DNA from: VRUE01 sp963720805
Lineage (GTDB): Bacteria > Actinomycetota > Thermoleophilia > Solirubrobacterales > 70-9
DNA: 64,000 nt
Assembly: GCA_963720805.1 (NCBI GenBank)
Contig: CAVRGT010000003.1
Span: forward strand, 62,001 to 126,000
Reading direction: 5' to 3'
Part shown: positions 1 through 8,953 of the stretch, one piece after another
How positions within the stretch are numbered: position 1 is the stretch's first letter
Layout: the number at the start of each line of letters is the position of its first letter
Position numbers and translations under genes: made by a program
Notes under the pieces: model-generated
What the model saw: the letters and a program-made list of their open reading frames with translations, nothing else
What the model was told of the DNA's origin: nothing
Database searches by the model: none

Positions 1-57
1 AAAGAAGTACTGGCGGCCAAGCGGCTGCGCAAAACGGGCCTCAAACGGCGCGGCTGA
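1..57 (+). CDS. C-terminal end of an unidentified protein, truncated by the window edge
   Basis: Frame 1 is open from the window edge to a TGA at 55-57 and gives 18 residues rich in Lys and Arg (ending LKTGLKRRG-like: KRLRKTGLKRRG). It is too short to assign. A coding tail is plausible because the next gene starts 46 bases later on the same strand, but a chance open frame cannot be excluded. Confidence 0.25.
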   Translation, partial: KEVLAAKRLRKTGLKRRG

Positions 58-103
58 CCGTACTCTGCGGGGAGAGACATCCTCTGCCCCGGCTTATGGG
101 GCG

Positions 104-364
104 GTGCCGACCATCAGCCGCTTCTTTGGAATCACGATCAACATGTTCTTCAAAGACCATGGTTATCCCCATTTCCACGCCTACCATGCCGATGGCGAGG
201 CCAAGATCCGTATTGACAATCTCGAGGTCATCAGCAACAGCCTCAAGCGCCGGCAGCTTCGCTTTGTGCTCGCGTGGGCGGAGCTCCATCAAGCAGAGCT
301 GGCAGAGAACTGGCAGCGGGCGGGCGCGCGTGAAACACTCATGGGCATCGAGCCCTTGAAATGA
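104..364 (+). CDS. DUF4160 family protein
   Basis: An 86-residue protein starting at GTG 104 with the typical DUF4160 opening (MPTISRFFGI) and the family core YPHFHAYHADGEA, followed by a C-terminal helix with LAWAELHQAEL. Members of this family are small, often found beside a DUF2442 gene, and are of unproven function; a toxin-antitoxin-like role has been suggested for such pairs. Here the pair overlaps: the TGA of this gene shares bases with the ATG of the DUF2442 gene (ATGA at 361-364), so the two are almost certainly translated together. The longer reading frame in another phase (96-359) is a shadow. Confidence 0.85.
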   Translation: MPTISRFFGITINMFFKDHGYPHFHAYHADGEAKIRIDNLEVISNSLKRRQLRFVLAWAELHQAELAENWQRAGARETLMGIEPLK

Positions 365-639
365 ACGGACTCACTCCCCCCATCACCACCGCTTCCGTAG
401 TGCGCCACGGCGTGCTTGAGTTGACTTTCGCGGACGGCTTGAGCGGGGTCGTCGAGATTCTCCCCCACATGTGGGGGCCTGTCTTCGAGCGGGCCCGCAC
501 CGAGGAGGGCTTCGCCGAGGTGTATCTCGACGCTGAGTCGCGCACGGTCGCCTGGCCGGGCGGAGCGGACCTCGCCCCCGACACGCTCTACGAGCGCGTC
601 CGCACTGGCACCTGGCCGGAGGCGATTCCGGCTATTTGA
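361..639 (+). CDS. DUF2442 family protein
   Basis: A 92-residue protein with the DUF2442 pattern: an N-terminal strand-rich half (VLELTFADGLSGVVEI), a central region ending in FAEVYLDAESRTVAWPGGADLAPDTLYE, which is the family signature around the W-P-G-G-x-D-L-x-P-D motif. The function of DUF2442 is not established. It is translationally coupled to the DUF4160 gene upstream. Its 3' end overlaps the 3' end of the convergent acyl-CoA dehydrogenase gene by 8 bases, leaving no room for a terminator between them. Confidence 0.85.
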   Translation: MNGLTPPITTASVVRHGVLELTFADGLSGVVEILPHMWGPVFERARTEEGFAEVYLDAESRTVAWPGGADLAPDTLYERVRTGTWPEAIPAI

Positions 640-1930
640 CGTGGACGCCTGAGATCGCGCGGCTGATCACCAGGCGCTGGATCTCTGAGGTGCCCTCGAA
701 GATCGTGTAGATCTTGGCGTCGCGGTGCATCCGCTCGACCGGGAACTCGCGGGTGTAGCCGTTGCCGCCGAGGATCTGAATTGCCCGCTCGGTTGCCCAG
801 ACGGCGACCTCGCCGGCCTTCAGCTTCGACATCGAGCCCTCGGCGTTTTCGAATCGCTGGCCGGTTCGTCCCATCCAGGCGGCGCGCCAGACCAGCAGGC
901 GAGCGGCGTCGATCTCGAGCTTCATGTCGGCGAGGGTGAAGGCAATCGCCTGATTCTCGATGATCGGCCGGCCGAACTGCGAGCGCTCTTTGGCGTACTC
1001 GAGCGCGTACTCATACGCGGCGCGGGCGATGCCCACGGCCTGCGAGCCGACGGTCGGCCGGCTCGCCTCGAAGGTCTGCATCGCCGCCTGCGACTTCGCC
1101 TTTTTGCCCTCGCGCACGCGGGCGAGGCGCTCGTCGAGCTTCTCCTTGCCACCGAGCAGGCACGAGCCGGGAACGCGGCAGTCGTCGAGGTGGACGTCGG
1201 CGGTGTGCGAGGCGCGCAGGCCGTGCTTCTTGACCTTGGCGCCCTGCTCGCAGCCCTTGGTTCCGGGCGGGATCACGAAAGCCGCATGACCGCGCGAGCC
1301 GAGCTCACGGTCGACCGAGGCGATCACGACGTGGACGTCGGCGATGCCGCCGTTGGTGGCCCAGGCCTTCTGGCCGTTGATCACCCACTCGTCGGTCGCC
1401 TCGTCGTACTTGGCGGTGGTACGGATCGCCGAGACGTCGGAACCGGCGTCCGGCTCAGAAGCGCAAAAGGCGGCGACCTTGGGCTCCTCGGCGCTGCCGA
1501 AGCACTGCGGGATCCACTCGCCCATCTGCTCCGGAGTGCCCTGGCCGAAGATCGCGGCAACTGCCAGCGAGGTGCCCATGATCGCCATGCCGATGCCGGC
1601 GTCGCCCCAGAAGAGCTCCTCGTTGGCGATCGGCAGGGTCAGGCCGGTCTCGTCGCTGAAGAACTGACCCAGCGCTTCGAAGCTGTAGAGGCCGATCTTG
1701 GCCGCCTCCTGGATCACCGGCCAGGGGGTCTCCTCGCGCTCGTCCCATTCCGACGCGGCGGGACGGACGACGCCCTCGGCGAAGCCGTGCACCCACTCGC
1801 GGATGTCCTTCTGGTCCTGGTTCAGCTCGAGCGTGAACGTCGGCCCCTCGCCGGCGGCGCCGTCACCGCCCCCCGCCTCAGCCATCAGACTCTCTTTTTC
1901 CGCCTCTGCAACTGCCGCTGTATCGCTCAT
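632..1930 (-). CDS. acyl-CoA dehydrogenase
   Basis: A 432-residue flavoprotein of the acyl-CoA dehydrogenase family, which introduces the alpha-beta double bond in acyl-CoA beta-oxidation and passes electrons to ETF. The sequence shows the N-terminal helical domain, the middle beta domain with AAFCASEPDAGSDV and the FAD-binding stretch, and a C-terminal helical domain with ERSQFGRPI, QILGGNGY and the catalytic Glu in IFEGTSEIQ near the end. An acidic, Ala/Glu-rich extension of about 30 residues precedes the domain and may be partly non-essential or reflect a start chosen too early. Substrate chain length cannot be told from sequence. The gene ends head-on against the DUF2442 gene. Confidence 0.95.
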   Translation of the reverse strand: MSDTAAVAEAEKESLMAEAGGGDGAAGEGPTFTLELNQDQKDIREWVHGFAEGVVRPAASEWDEREETPWPVIQEAAKIGLYSFEALGQFFSDETGLTLPIANEELFWGDAGIGMAIMGTSLAVAAIFGQGTPEQMGEWIPQCFGSAEEPKVAAFCASEPDAGSDVSAIRTTAKYDEATDEWVINGQKAWATNGGIADVHVVIASVDRELGSRGHAAFVIPPGTKGCEQGAKVKKHGLRASHTADVHLDDCRVPGSCLLGGKEKLDERLARVREGKKAKSQAAMQTFEASRPTVGSQAVGIARAAYEYALEYAKERSQFGRPIIENQAIAFTLADMKLEIDAARLLVWRAAWMGRTGQRFENAEGSMSKLKAGEVAVWATERAIQILGGNGYTREFPVERMHRDAKIYTIFEGTSEIQRLVISRAISGVHVK

Positions 1931-1972
1931 GGCGCGGGATCGTACACGTAACCGTGTCGCATTCGCGCGCGC

Positions 1973-2347
1973 TCAGACGTCACGAAGATCGAAGGCCTTG
2001 ATGCCCTCCGGGCCGGCGTCGGAGCAGTCGAAGAAGCGGCGGTTGACGCAGTCGTAGGAATCGCCCTCGCCCTCATATGCCTGCTCGACCGAGAACTGGC
2101 AGTGCGGCAATGCGTCGCCGGTCATCTTGACGCCGCCGAAGCCGCCTGGCTCCAGGACGGCCTCGAGATCGACCTTGGCGGCGAAGACGTCTTGCATGCA
2201 GCCGACGTACTGGCTGCCGGTGAGCATGTCGACGAACGAGTAGAGGAAGCGGCAGCGCATTTCGACGCAGCCGCGCGGCTCGACCATCTTGTCGCAGAAG
2301 GAGCGGCACTGACGACACTCACCGGTCTTCTCGCGAGTTGCTGGCAT
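1973..2347 (-). CDS. small cysteine-rich protein of unknown function
   Basis: A 124-residue protein with ten or so cysteines, many in the first half (GECRQCRSFCDK, EPRGCVEMRCRF, YVGCMQDVF) and others towards the end (LPHCQF, YDCVNRRFFDC). The spacing suggests metal or iron-sulphur binding or a disulphide-rich fold. There is no signal peptide, which favours metal binding in the cytoplasm. I do not recognise the family. It lies between dnaE and the acyl-CoA dehydrogenase on the same strand with gaps under 50 bases, so it is probably in the same transcription unit. Confidence 0.7.
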   Translation of the reverse strand: MPATREKTGECRQCRSFCDKMVEPRGCVEMRCRFLYSFVDMLTGSQYVGCMQDVFAAKVDLEAVLEPGGFGGVKMTGDALPHCQFSVEQAYEGEGDSYDCVNRRFFDCSDAGPEGIKAFDLRDV

Positions 2348-2395
2348 GAATGAAGTCTAGAGACCCGCGACCGCGAAAACCAAGGCCTCGACTGC

Positions 2396-5300
2396 CTATG
2401 CAGCCAGGGCGGCGGCTGTTCCCAACAGGTGGTCGAGCTCGCTCTGCAGGCGACCCGATGGCCGCACTCGGTAGCCCTCGCCGAGCAGGAAGCGGCGCGG
2501 CTCGGCGGCACCGTTGCGGATCGCGAGATGGACATCCGCCTCGCCCTTGTGGTGCTCGAGCACGGACTTCAGTTCATCGACCAGGGCGACGGTGAGCAGG
2601 GCCGCCTCGATCTCGACCTGGAAGGGGCCCGAGGGTGCACTCGAGATCGACGGCGCGGCGGCGATTTCGGCGGCGTCGGGTTCGAAGCGCTCTGCCTCCT
2701 GGACGACGAGCTTGGTCTCGCCCCGGTCCTTGTGGTCGAGGCGGCCGCGCACGACCACGATCGCGTCGGGCTCGATCACGGCGGCGCTCTCGGACTCATC
2801 GGCCTTGAAGACCAGCATCTCCACCTGCCCCTCGACGTCATCGAGGGTGGCGAACATCATCTGACTGCCGCTCTTGGTGCGGATCTTCTTGCACTCGGTG
2901 ACGATGCCGCCGACCGTCACCCAGGAGCCGTCCTGCTTGTTGGCGAGGGCGGCGATGCCGCAATCGACCCTGGCCCGCAGGGCACCGCGGACCTCGGTCA
3001 GCGGGTGCTCGGAGAGGTAGGTCCCCAGGGTCTCCTTCTCCATCGCCAGCAGCTCGGCCCGCTCGAACTCGACGGCGGAGATCGGCGGCCGGTGATGCGC
3101 CTGGGTCGAGTGGGCCCCGGTCCCCGTCTCCTCGCCGAAGTCGAAGATCGAGCCCTGGCCCAGCTGGGCGTCCTCCTGGGCCTTCTGCCCGGCCGACTGC
3201 GCCGCCGGCAATGCCTCGAGCATGCCCTTGCGGGTGGCGCCGGTCGAGTCGAGGGCGCCGCACTTGATCAGGCATTCGATCGCGCGTTTGTTCACCGCGC
3301 GCGAGTCGACCCGCTCGCAGAAGTCCCAGATCGAGGCGATCGGGGCGTCCTCGCGGGCCCGCAGGATCGCCTCGACCGCGGCGTGGCCGACGTTCTTGAC
3401 TGCGTCGAGGCCGAAGCGGATCGCCTTCTCGAAGACGACGAAGCTGTGGTCGGAGGAGTTGACGTCGGGCGGCAGTACGTCGATCCCCATCTCCTCACAG
3501 CGGTTGACGAAGAAGGGCACCTTGTCCTTGGTGTTCATCACCGATGAGATCACCGCAGCCATGTACTCAGCGGGGTAGTTGGCCTTGAGGTAGGCGGTGC
3601 GGTAGGAGATCAGCCCGTAACAGGCGGCGTGGGACTTGTTGAAGGAGTAGTCGGCGGCGGCTTCGTTCAGCTTCCAGAGGTCTCTGGCGACGTTGGGAGC
3701 GGTGTTCGATTCCGCCAGCCCCTGCATGAACTTGTCTTTCATCGTCGCCATCAGCTCGCGCTTCTTCTTGCCGATCGCCTTGCGCAGATCGTCCGCCTGG
3801 GCGCCCGAGAAGCCGGCCATCTCGCGGGCGATCGCCATCAGCTGCTCCTGGTAGACGACGCAGCCGTGGGTCTCCTCGGTGATCGCGCGCAGGCGCGGGT
3901 CCGGGTAGCGCACCGTCGAGGGGTCCTTCTTGCCTTTTGCGTAAGCGGGGATGTAGGCCATCGCGCCGGGGCGGTAAAGGGCGCCAAGCGCGACCAGGTC
4001 GGCGAACTCGGTCGGCCCGACCTTGCGCAATGCGTCGCGCATCCCCTCGGACTCGAACTGGAAGACACCGGTCGAGTCGCCGGCGGCGAGCATCTCGTAG
4101 GTCTTGGCGTCGTCGATCGGGATCGCTTCCATGTCGACCTCCTCGCCGCGCGAACGGCGAATGATGTCGATCGCGTCCTCGATCACGTCGAGGTTGCGCA
4201 GGCCGAGGAAGTCCATCTTCAGCAGCCCGATTTCCTCGATCGGCCCCATCGAGTACTGGGTGACGATCTTGTACTGGCGCTCGGCTTTGCCGCCGCCGGC
4301 AGGCGCTGGGGCGGTCTTGTCCTCGGCCAGCTGCAGCGGCACCACTTCCTGCAGCGGGCGGTCGGCGATCACCACAGCGGCGGCGTGGATCGAGTTGTTG
4401 CGGATGATCCCCTCGAGGCCCTGAGCGACGTCGATGATCCGCTTCGCGTCGGGCTCGGCGTCGTAGGTCTTCTTCAGCTCCTGACCGGCCTTGAGGCATT
4501 CCTCGAAGGAGGGGCTGCGTCCCATGATCGGCTCCGGGATCTGCTTCGCCAGGCGATCGCCGGTGCCGTAGTCGAAGCCGAGCACGCGGGCGGCGTCGCG
4601 GGTCGCCGCGCGCGGCGCCATCTTGCCGAAGGTGATGATCTGGGCGACCGATTCGCGGCCGTACTTGTCGGCGACGTAGCGGATCATCCGCTCGCGGCCG
4701 CGGACCGAGAAGTCGATGTCGATATCCGGCATCGATTTGCGTCCGGGGTTGAGGAAGCGCTCGAAGAGCAGGTCGTTGGCGAGCGGGTCGATGTCGGTGA
4801 TCGTCAGCGCGTAGGCGATGATCGAGCCCGCCGCCGAGCCGCGGCCCGGGCCGACCGCGATGCCGTTGTCCTTCGCGTAGCGGACGAAGTCCCAGACGAT
4901 CAGGAAGTAGGACGGGAAGCCCATCTCTTCGATCACGCCGAGCTCGAACTCCATCCGCTCGACCGCCTTGGCCGGCAGCGGGTCGCCGTAGCGTGCCCGC
5001 ATGCCCTCTTCGGCGATGCGGCGCAGCATCGCCTCCGGCTCCTCGCCGTTGGAAGTCGGGTAACGCGGCAGCAGCAGCTTGCCGAGCTCGATCTCGATCT
5101 TGCAGCGCTCGGCGATCTCCAGCGTGGTCGGCACCGCCTCCGGCCACTCGGCGAAGGATTCCGCCATTTCCGCGGAGTCCTTGAGGTAGAACTCGTTGGT
5201 GTCGAAGCTCATCTTCGGCGCTTCCAGGGTCGACTTGGTCTGCACGCAGAGCAGCGCCGCGTGGTCTTCGAAGTCCTCGCGCCGCAGGTAGTGGACGTCG

Positions 5301-5920
5301 GCGGTGCCGACCAGCGGCCGGCCCAGCTCGCGGGCGTAGCGGACGATCCCCTCGTTGGCCTTGTCCTGCTCGGGGATGCCGTTCTTTTGCACCTCGAAGT
5401 AGACCTGCTCGGGCCCGAAGGCCTGGATCAGATCGTCGAGGTGGGCGCGAGCGTCGTCGGGGCGCTCCTCGATCAGGCGGCGGCAGAAGCGCGACTGCAG
5501 GCAGCCGGTGAGCACGATCACGCCCTCCGCGTGGGCGGCGAGCATCTCCATGTCGACGTTTGCCTTGCCGCGCGAGAAGCCCTCGAGGAAGCCGGCCGAG
5601 GTGAGCTTGACCAGGTTGGCCAGGCCGGTGTCGGTCTCGGCCAGCAGAGTCAGGTGGTTGCGCTCGTACTTCGGCTTCTCCTTGATCGTCTTGACGTCAT
5701 CGACGAAGTAGGCCTCAAAGCCGGCGATCGGCTTGATCCCGTGCTTCTTGCAGGCCTTGTAGAGATCGACGGCACCGTTCATCACGCCGTGATCGGTCAA
5801 ACCCAGCGCCGGCTGCCCCATTTCCGCCGCCCGCGCCGCCATCGCGTCGATCTTGCAGGCACCATCGAGCAGCGAGTACTCGCTGTGGGCGTGTAGGTGA
5901 ACGGCAGAGGGGGTGCTCAC
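2396..5920 (-). CDS. dnaE: DNA polymerase III alpha subunit (DnaE)
   Basis: A 1174-residue replicative polymerase subunit, normal length for bacterial DnaE1. It opens with the PHP domain (HLHAHSEYSLLDG from residue 8). The polymerase core includes GPGRGSAAGS around residue 355 and the catalytic Asp cluster PDIDIDF around residue 397. The C-terminal part has the tandem helix-hairpin-helix and an OB fold (VTVGGIVTECKKIRTKSG, about residue 1000) that binds single-stranded template. It acts in the cytoplasmic replisome. The start is ATG 5920; nothing upstream continues the conserved N terminus. Upstream sits a palindromic element (6003-6115) and about 80 bases of unassigned sequence. Confidence 0.98.
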   Translation of the reverse strand: MSTPSAVHLHAHSEYSLLDGACKIDAMAARAAEMGQPALGLTDHGVMNGAVDLYKACKKHGIKPIAGFEAYFVDDVKTIKEKPKYERNHLTLLAETDTGLANLVKLTSAGFLEGFSRGKANVDMEMLAAHAEGVIVLTGCLQSRFCRRLIEERPDDARAHLDDLIQAFGPEQVYFEVQKNGIPEQDKANEGIVRYARELGRPLVGTADVHYLRREDFEDHAALLCVQTKSTLEAPKMSFDTNEFYLKDSAEMAESFAEWPEAVPTTLEIAERCKIEIELGKLLLPRYPTSNGEEPEAMLRRIAEEGMRARYGDPLPAKAVERMEFELGVIEEMGFPSYFLIVWDFVRYAKDNGIAVGPGRGSAAGSIIAYALTITDIDPLANDLLFERFLNPGRKSMPDIDIDFSVRGRERMIRYVADKYGRESVAQIITFGKMAPRAATRDAARVLGFDYGTGDRLAKQIPEPIMGRSPSFEECLKAGQELKKTYDAEPDAKRIIDVAQGLEGIIRNNSIHAAAVVIADRPLQEVVPLQLAEDKTAPAPAGGGKAERQYKIVTQYSMGPIEEIGLLKMDFLGLRNLDVIEDAIDIIRRSRGEEVDMEAIPIDDAKTYEMLAAGDSTGVFQFESEGMRDALRKVGPTEFADLVALGALYRPGAMAYIPAYAKGKKDPSTVRYPDPRLRAITEETHGCVVYQEQLMAIAREMAGFSGAQADDLRKAIGKKKRELMATMKDKFMQGLAESNTAPNVARDLWKLNEAAADYSFNKSHAACYGLISYRTAYLKANYPAEYMAAVISSVMNTKDKVPFFVNRCEEMGIDVLPPDVNSSDHSFVVFEKAIRFGLDAVKNVGHAAVEAILRAREDAPIASIWDFCERVDSRAVNKRAIECLIKCGALDSTGATRKGMLEALPAAQSAGQKAQEDAQLGQGSIFDFGEETGTGAHSTQAHHRPPISAVEFERAELLAMEKETLGTYLSEHPLTEVRGALRARVDCGIAALANKQDGSWVTVGGIVTECKKIRTKSGSQMMFATLDDVEGQVEMLVFKADESESAAVIEPDAIVVVRGRLDHKDRGETKLVVQEAERFEPDAAEIAAAPSISSAPSGPFQVEIEAALLTVALVDELKSVLEHHKGEADVHLAIRNGAAEPRRFLLGEGYRVRPSGRLQSELDHLLGTAAALAA

Positions 5921-6002
5921 GGAAGGGCGATCATGCCAAGCAGGTCAGATGGCATGAGGCAATTTTGAGCGTCTTCCGCGCAACTTCCGGGGTATTCGGA
6001 GG

Positions 6003-6115
6003 GCGGCGGTCCCGGCAGGGGTTTCGCTTAACTTTTTCGGTGAAGACGCTGCTGCTGGCGCCGCAAGAGATTGCCGAAAAAGTGCAAGACGCTCCACCCC
6101 TGCCGGGACCGCCGC
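6003..6115. repeat. palindromic element, family I, copy a
   Basis: Perfect 19-base arms (6003-6021 and 6097-6115) enclose a ~75-base core. The core contains an inner palindrome (ACTTTTTCGG / CCGAAAAAGT). In reverse complement it matches the core of the element at 50045-50117 with only a few differences by eye, whereas the arms of the two copies are unrelated. The right arm runs into the first base of the stop codon of the Rpf-like gene. It lies upstream of dnaE. Confidence 0.85.
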
Positions 6116-7149
6116 TAACCGCAGACCCAGGCACTTGGGCCCGAGTCGGCCCAGATTTCCCCGGCTATACGGTCCTGTTCGGCCTTCGGAGCGTTCTGTG
6201 GCTCCCCTTGGCCGCCATAGAGTCCCCAAGTCGAGGGCAGGATTTGGTACGCACCGCCCGCTCCAGATGAGGGGTTCAAGGCACTGTAGTTGCCACCCGA
6301 CTCGCAGATGACGATGTAGGCGGGGATCGCGTAGGGGCCACCGAGCCAGCGTTCCACTTCGCCTTCGGCTTCGGCGGCGCTGATGCGTTCAGCTTCCGCT
6401 GCCTTGGCGGCTTGGATGTCACTCGCCCACTGGCCGATCTTGTCCTTGAGCTTGGCGAGCGCCGCCGAGCGGGCGGCGGCTACGGAGTTCAGGTGCGATG
6501 CGGCTGTCTCTGCGTTTTCGCGGACTCCGGCCACTTCGGAGCGGGCCGCGGCCAGCCGCTCGTTATAGGAATCGACGCGAGCCTTGAGGGCGGCGACGCG
6601 GTCCAGTGCGGCGGCGACGGTGCGGCGGACCTCGGCCACGCGGCCGGCCAGGCTGGTGTCGGATTGCTGGATTCGCTCCAGGTATTCGGTCCGGGTGGCC
6701 AGTTCGTCGATGCTGTCCGAGGCGAGGATGATGCTCGCCGTGCTTGGTGAGCCGCTCTCATAGATCGCCACGAGGCGGGCGGCGAGGGCTACCCGGGCTC
6801 GATGCAGGCGGCGCTTTTCAGCCGCGAGCCGGCGCTTCGTCTTTTCAACTTCGCCGGTAAGGCGCGCCGCCTTTTCTTCGCCGCTCGCCAGCAGTGTGGT
6901 GAGCTTGCGCTCGTGGGCGCTTGCCGCTGCCGCTTCCTGTTCGGCCGCGGCGAGTTCTCCTTGGGCCGCCCGCAACTCGCCGGCCAGCGATCCGGCTTCA
7001 TCCCGTCCGGCCGAGACCTTCTGTTGCAGGGCCGATATGTCCGCCGCCGGAGCAGGCGCAGCCGCGAGCGCCGGTAGCGCCAGTAGTGCAAAGAGGAAGG
7101 CGACGAGGAGCGCGCGGCTCCTCGCCTTTGTCGCGAGCGGTCGCGCCAC
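6115..7149 (-). CDS. secreted coiled-coil protein with Rpf/transglycosylase-like C-terminal domain
   Basis: A 344-residue exported protein. An N-terminal hydrophobic signal region (LLVAFLFALLALPALAAA) ends in an Ala-rich cleavage zone. Residues ~40-240 form long coiled coils of the type seen in NlpC/P60 and EnvC-like proteins. The last ~75 residues read AYIVICESGGNYSALNPSSG...GAYQILPSTW, matching resuscitation-promoting-factor/lysozyme-like domains with the catalytic Glu in CESGGN. The likely role is peptidoglycan cleavage at the cell surface. The final VCG suggests a disulphide with Cys of CESGG, as in Rpf domains. It sits between a small membrane protein gene and dnaE. Confidence 0.85.
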   Translation of the reverse strand: MARPLATKARSRALLVAFLFALLALPALAAAPAPAADISALQQKVSAGRDEAGSLAGELRAAQGELAAAEQEAAAASAHERKLTTLLASGEEKAARLTGEVEKTKRRLAAEKRRLHRARVALAARLVAIYESGSPSTASIILASDSIDELATRTEYLERIQQSDTSLAGRVAEVRRTVAAALDRVAALKARVDSYNERLAAARSEVAGVRENAETAASHLNSVAAARSAALAKLKDKIGQWASDIQAAKAAEAERISAAEAEGEVERWLGGPYAIPAYIVICESGGNYSALNPSSGAGGAYQILPSTWGLYGGQGEPQNAPKAEQDRIAGEIWADSGPSAWVCG

Positions 7150-7166
7150 GAACCGCCGAGGCTACG

Positions 7167-7322
7167 CTAGCCCTCCGGTACGTTGCGCGTCGCGGCGTAG
7201 GCCGCAATCGCCAATGCAAGCGCCGCTGCCCCCGCGCCGATGCGAATTTGGCGCCGGTAGCGCCGCCGCACGTACTTGACCGCGAAGCGGATCGCCGCCT
7301 TGCCGAGCTTGTCGTAAGACAT
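7167..7322 (-). CDS. 51-residue membrane protein
   Basis: A short frame starting at ATG 7322, directly downstream of argG; the Shine-Dalgarno (GGAGGAGGAG) lies inside the last argG codons, two bases separating the argG stop from this ATG. The first half is basic (KYVRRRYRRQIRIG) and the second a single hydrophobic helix (AGAAALALAIAAYAA). Function unknown. The strong ribosome site and tight coupling argue it is real. Confidence 0.65.
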   Translation of the reverse strand: MSYDKLGKAAIRFAVKYVRRRYRRQIRIGAGAAALALAIAAYAATRNVPEG

Positions 7323-7324
7323 TC

Positions 7325-8596
7325 CTACTCCTCCTCCCCGCGCCGACGAATCTGGTGTGCCATTCGCGACTGCAACGACCAGAGCTCGATGAAGCCCGGC
7401 GAAGCGGCCTGCGAGAAGAGCCCGCCGGACTGGTCGAAGGAGGCGAGGTCGGCGTCGTAGACCGCGTTGGGCGAGTTGCGGGTGACAACCCGAACGCTGC
7501 CCTTGAAGAGCTTGAGCCCGATCGTGCCGGTCACCTGGGCGTTGACCACCTCCATGTAAGCGTCGAGATCGGTGCGCAACGGCTCCCACCAGAGCCCGGC
7601 GTAGACCAGGTAGGCCCACTTCTGATCGAGGCTCGGCTTGAACTGGTTCTGGTGGATCGTGCCGACCAGCTTCTCCAGCTCCTGGTGCGCGGGCAGCAGG
7701 ATCGCCGCCGCCGGCACCTCGTAGATGTCGCGCACCTTGAGGCCGACGATGCGGTCCTCGATGTGATCGACGATGCCGACGCCGTGGCGGCAGCCGACCT
7801 CGGCGACGCGTTCGAGCAGCTCGACCGGCGCCAGGCGCTCGCCGTTGAGGGCGACCGGAATGCCCGCCTCGAACTCGACGGTGACGACCTCGGCCTCGTC
7901 GGGGGCCAGCTCGGGCCGGGTGACCAGCTGGAAGACGTCGTCCTCGGGGGCGTGGTCGAGGTCCTCGATCCAGCGGCCCTCCGAGGAGCGGCCCCAGAGG
8001 TTGTCGTCGATCGAGTAGGGGGCCACCTCGGTGCCGCCCTTGACCGGGATGCCGTGCTCGCGGGCGTAGGCGATCTCCTCCTCGCGGCCCATCTGCCAGG
8101 AGCGCACCGGGGCGATCGTCTTCAGCTCTGGCGCCAGGGTGGCGACGGTGGCCTCGATCCGCACCTGGTCGTTGCCCTTGCCGGTACAGCCGTGGGCGAT
8201 CGTGTCGCAGCCGCTGCGGCGCGCGTACTCGACCGCGAGCTTGGCGATCAGCGGCCGGCCGAGCGCGGTGAAGAGCGGATAGCCGCCGCCGTAGAGGGCG
8301 TTGGCCTTGATCGCGGGCAGGACGTAGTCCTCGGCGAACTCCTCACGGGCGTCGACGACGTGGCACTCCAGCGCGCCGAGCCGCTTCGCCTTGTCCTCGA
8401 TCACTGCGTAGTCCTCGCCCGGCTGGCCGAGGTTGACGGTGAGGCAGACGACCTCGGCGTCGTAGGAGTCCTGGATCCACTTCAGCATCACGCTCGTGTC
8501 GAGACCGCCCGAGTAGAGCAGCAGGACCCGCCGGACCTCGCCGGGATCAGCCTCATAGGAAGCCGTGCGGACGTCTGCGGGCGAGCCCGTTGCCAC
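7325..8596 (-). CDS. argG: argininosuccinate synthase
   Basis: A 423-residue enzyme that joins citrulline and aspartate with ATP to give argininosuccinate, the penultimate step of arginine synthesis. The ATP-pyrophosphatase P-loop YSGGLDTS lies at residues ~28-35, followed by the family motifs AHGCTGKGNDQVR and EVAPYSIDDNLWG. About 20 residues precede the conserved core; the start is GTG 8596, overlapping the stop of the upstream membrane protein. The gene belongs with the argD-argB-argJ-argC group a kilobase upstream, separated by two non-arginine genes. Confidence 0.98.
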   Translation of the reverse strand: MATGSPADVRTASYEADPGEVRRVLLLYSGGLDTSVMLKWIQDSYDAEVVCLTVNLGQPGEDYAVIEDKAKRLGALECHVVDAREEFAEDYVLPAIKANALYGGGYPLFTALGRPLIAKLAVEYARRSGCDTIAHGCTGKGNDQVRIEATVATLAPELKTIAPVRSWQMGREEEIAYAREHGIPVKGGTEVAPYSIDDNLWGRSSEGRWIEDLDHAPEDDVFQLVTRPELAPDEAEVVTVEFEAGIPVALNGERLAPVELLERVAEVGCRHGVGIVDHIEDRIVGLKVRDIYEVPAAAILLPAHQELEKLVGTIHQNQFKPSLDQKWAYLVYAGLWWEPLRTDLDAYMEVVNAQVTGTIGLKLFKGSVRVVTRNSPNAVYDADLASFDQSGGLFSQAASPGFIELWSLQSRMAHQIRRRGEEE

Positions 8597-8949
8597 TAGG
8601 GAGCGCCGACGCCGCCGCTGCCGTTTTCTTCTTCGGGCGGGGTCGTTGTCGTGGTCGTTTCTTCAGGCGCCGTCGTCGTTTCCGACGTGGTGGTCGTTTC
8701 GGTCGGGGTCGAAGTGGTGGTCTCGGTGCTCGAACCGGTTGTCGTCTCGGTGCTCGAGCTCGTCTCGCTCGGGGTCGTCGTCACCGTTGCGGTCGAGCTG
8801 TCGCTGCCGCCACTGCCGGCGATCACGACGACCGCGATCACCAGGCCGACGATCACCGCGATCAGGCCGGCGATCAGCAGTCGCGTGTTGCCGTGCGGGC
8901 GGTGCTCGTCGTCAGGCTGGCGCATCATCCGTGTTGGGTCCTCGTGCAT
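8596..8949 (-). CDS. single-pass membrane protein with Ser/Thr/Glu-rich tail
   Basis: A 117-residue protein with a short polar N terminus, one membrane helix (residues ~25-45, LLIAGLIAVIVGLVIAVVVI) and a long low-complexity tail dominated by Thr, Ser and Glu repeats. Topology is probably N-in with the tail outside, where it could be glycosylated; that is inference. Its stop overlaps the GTG start of argG. I do not recognise the family, and low-complexity tails like this align poorly. Confidence 0.65.
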   Translation of the reverse strand: MHEDPTRMMRQPDDEHRPHGNTRLLIAGLIAVIVGLVIAVVVIAGSGGSDSSTATVTTTPSETSSSTETTTGSSTETTTSTPTETTTTSETTTAPEETTTTTTPPEEENGSGGVGAP

Positions 8950-8953
8950 TGCC

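Noticed and set aside
3629..5896. Long plus-strand open frame of 755 residues opposite dnaE, and similar long frames opposite thrS, hppA, argG and others
   Set aside because: In very GC-rich genes the antisense third frame lacks stops. The products are low-complexity, have no family motifs, and exactly mirror well-supported genes.
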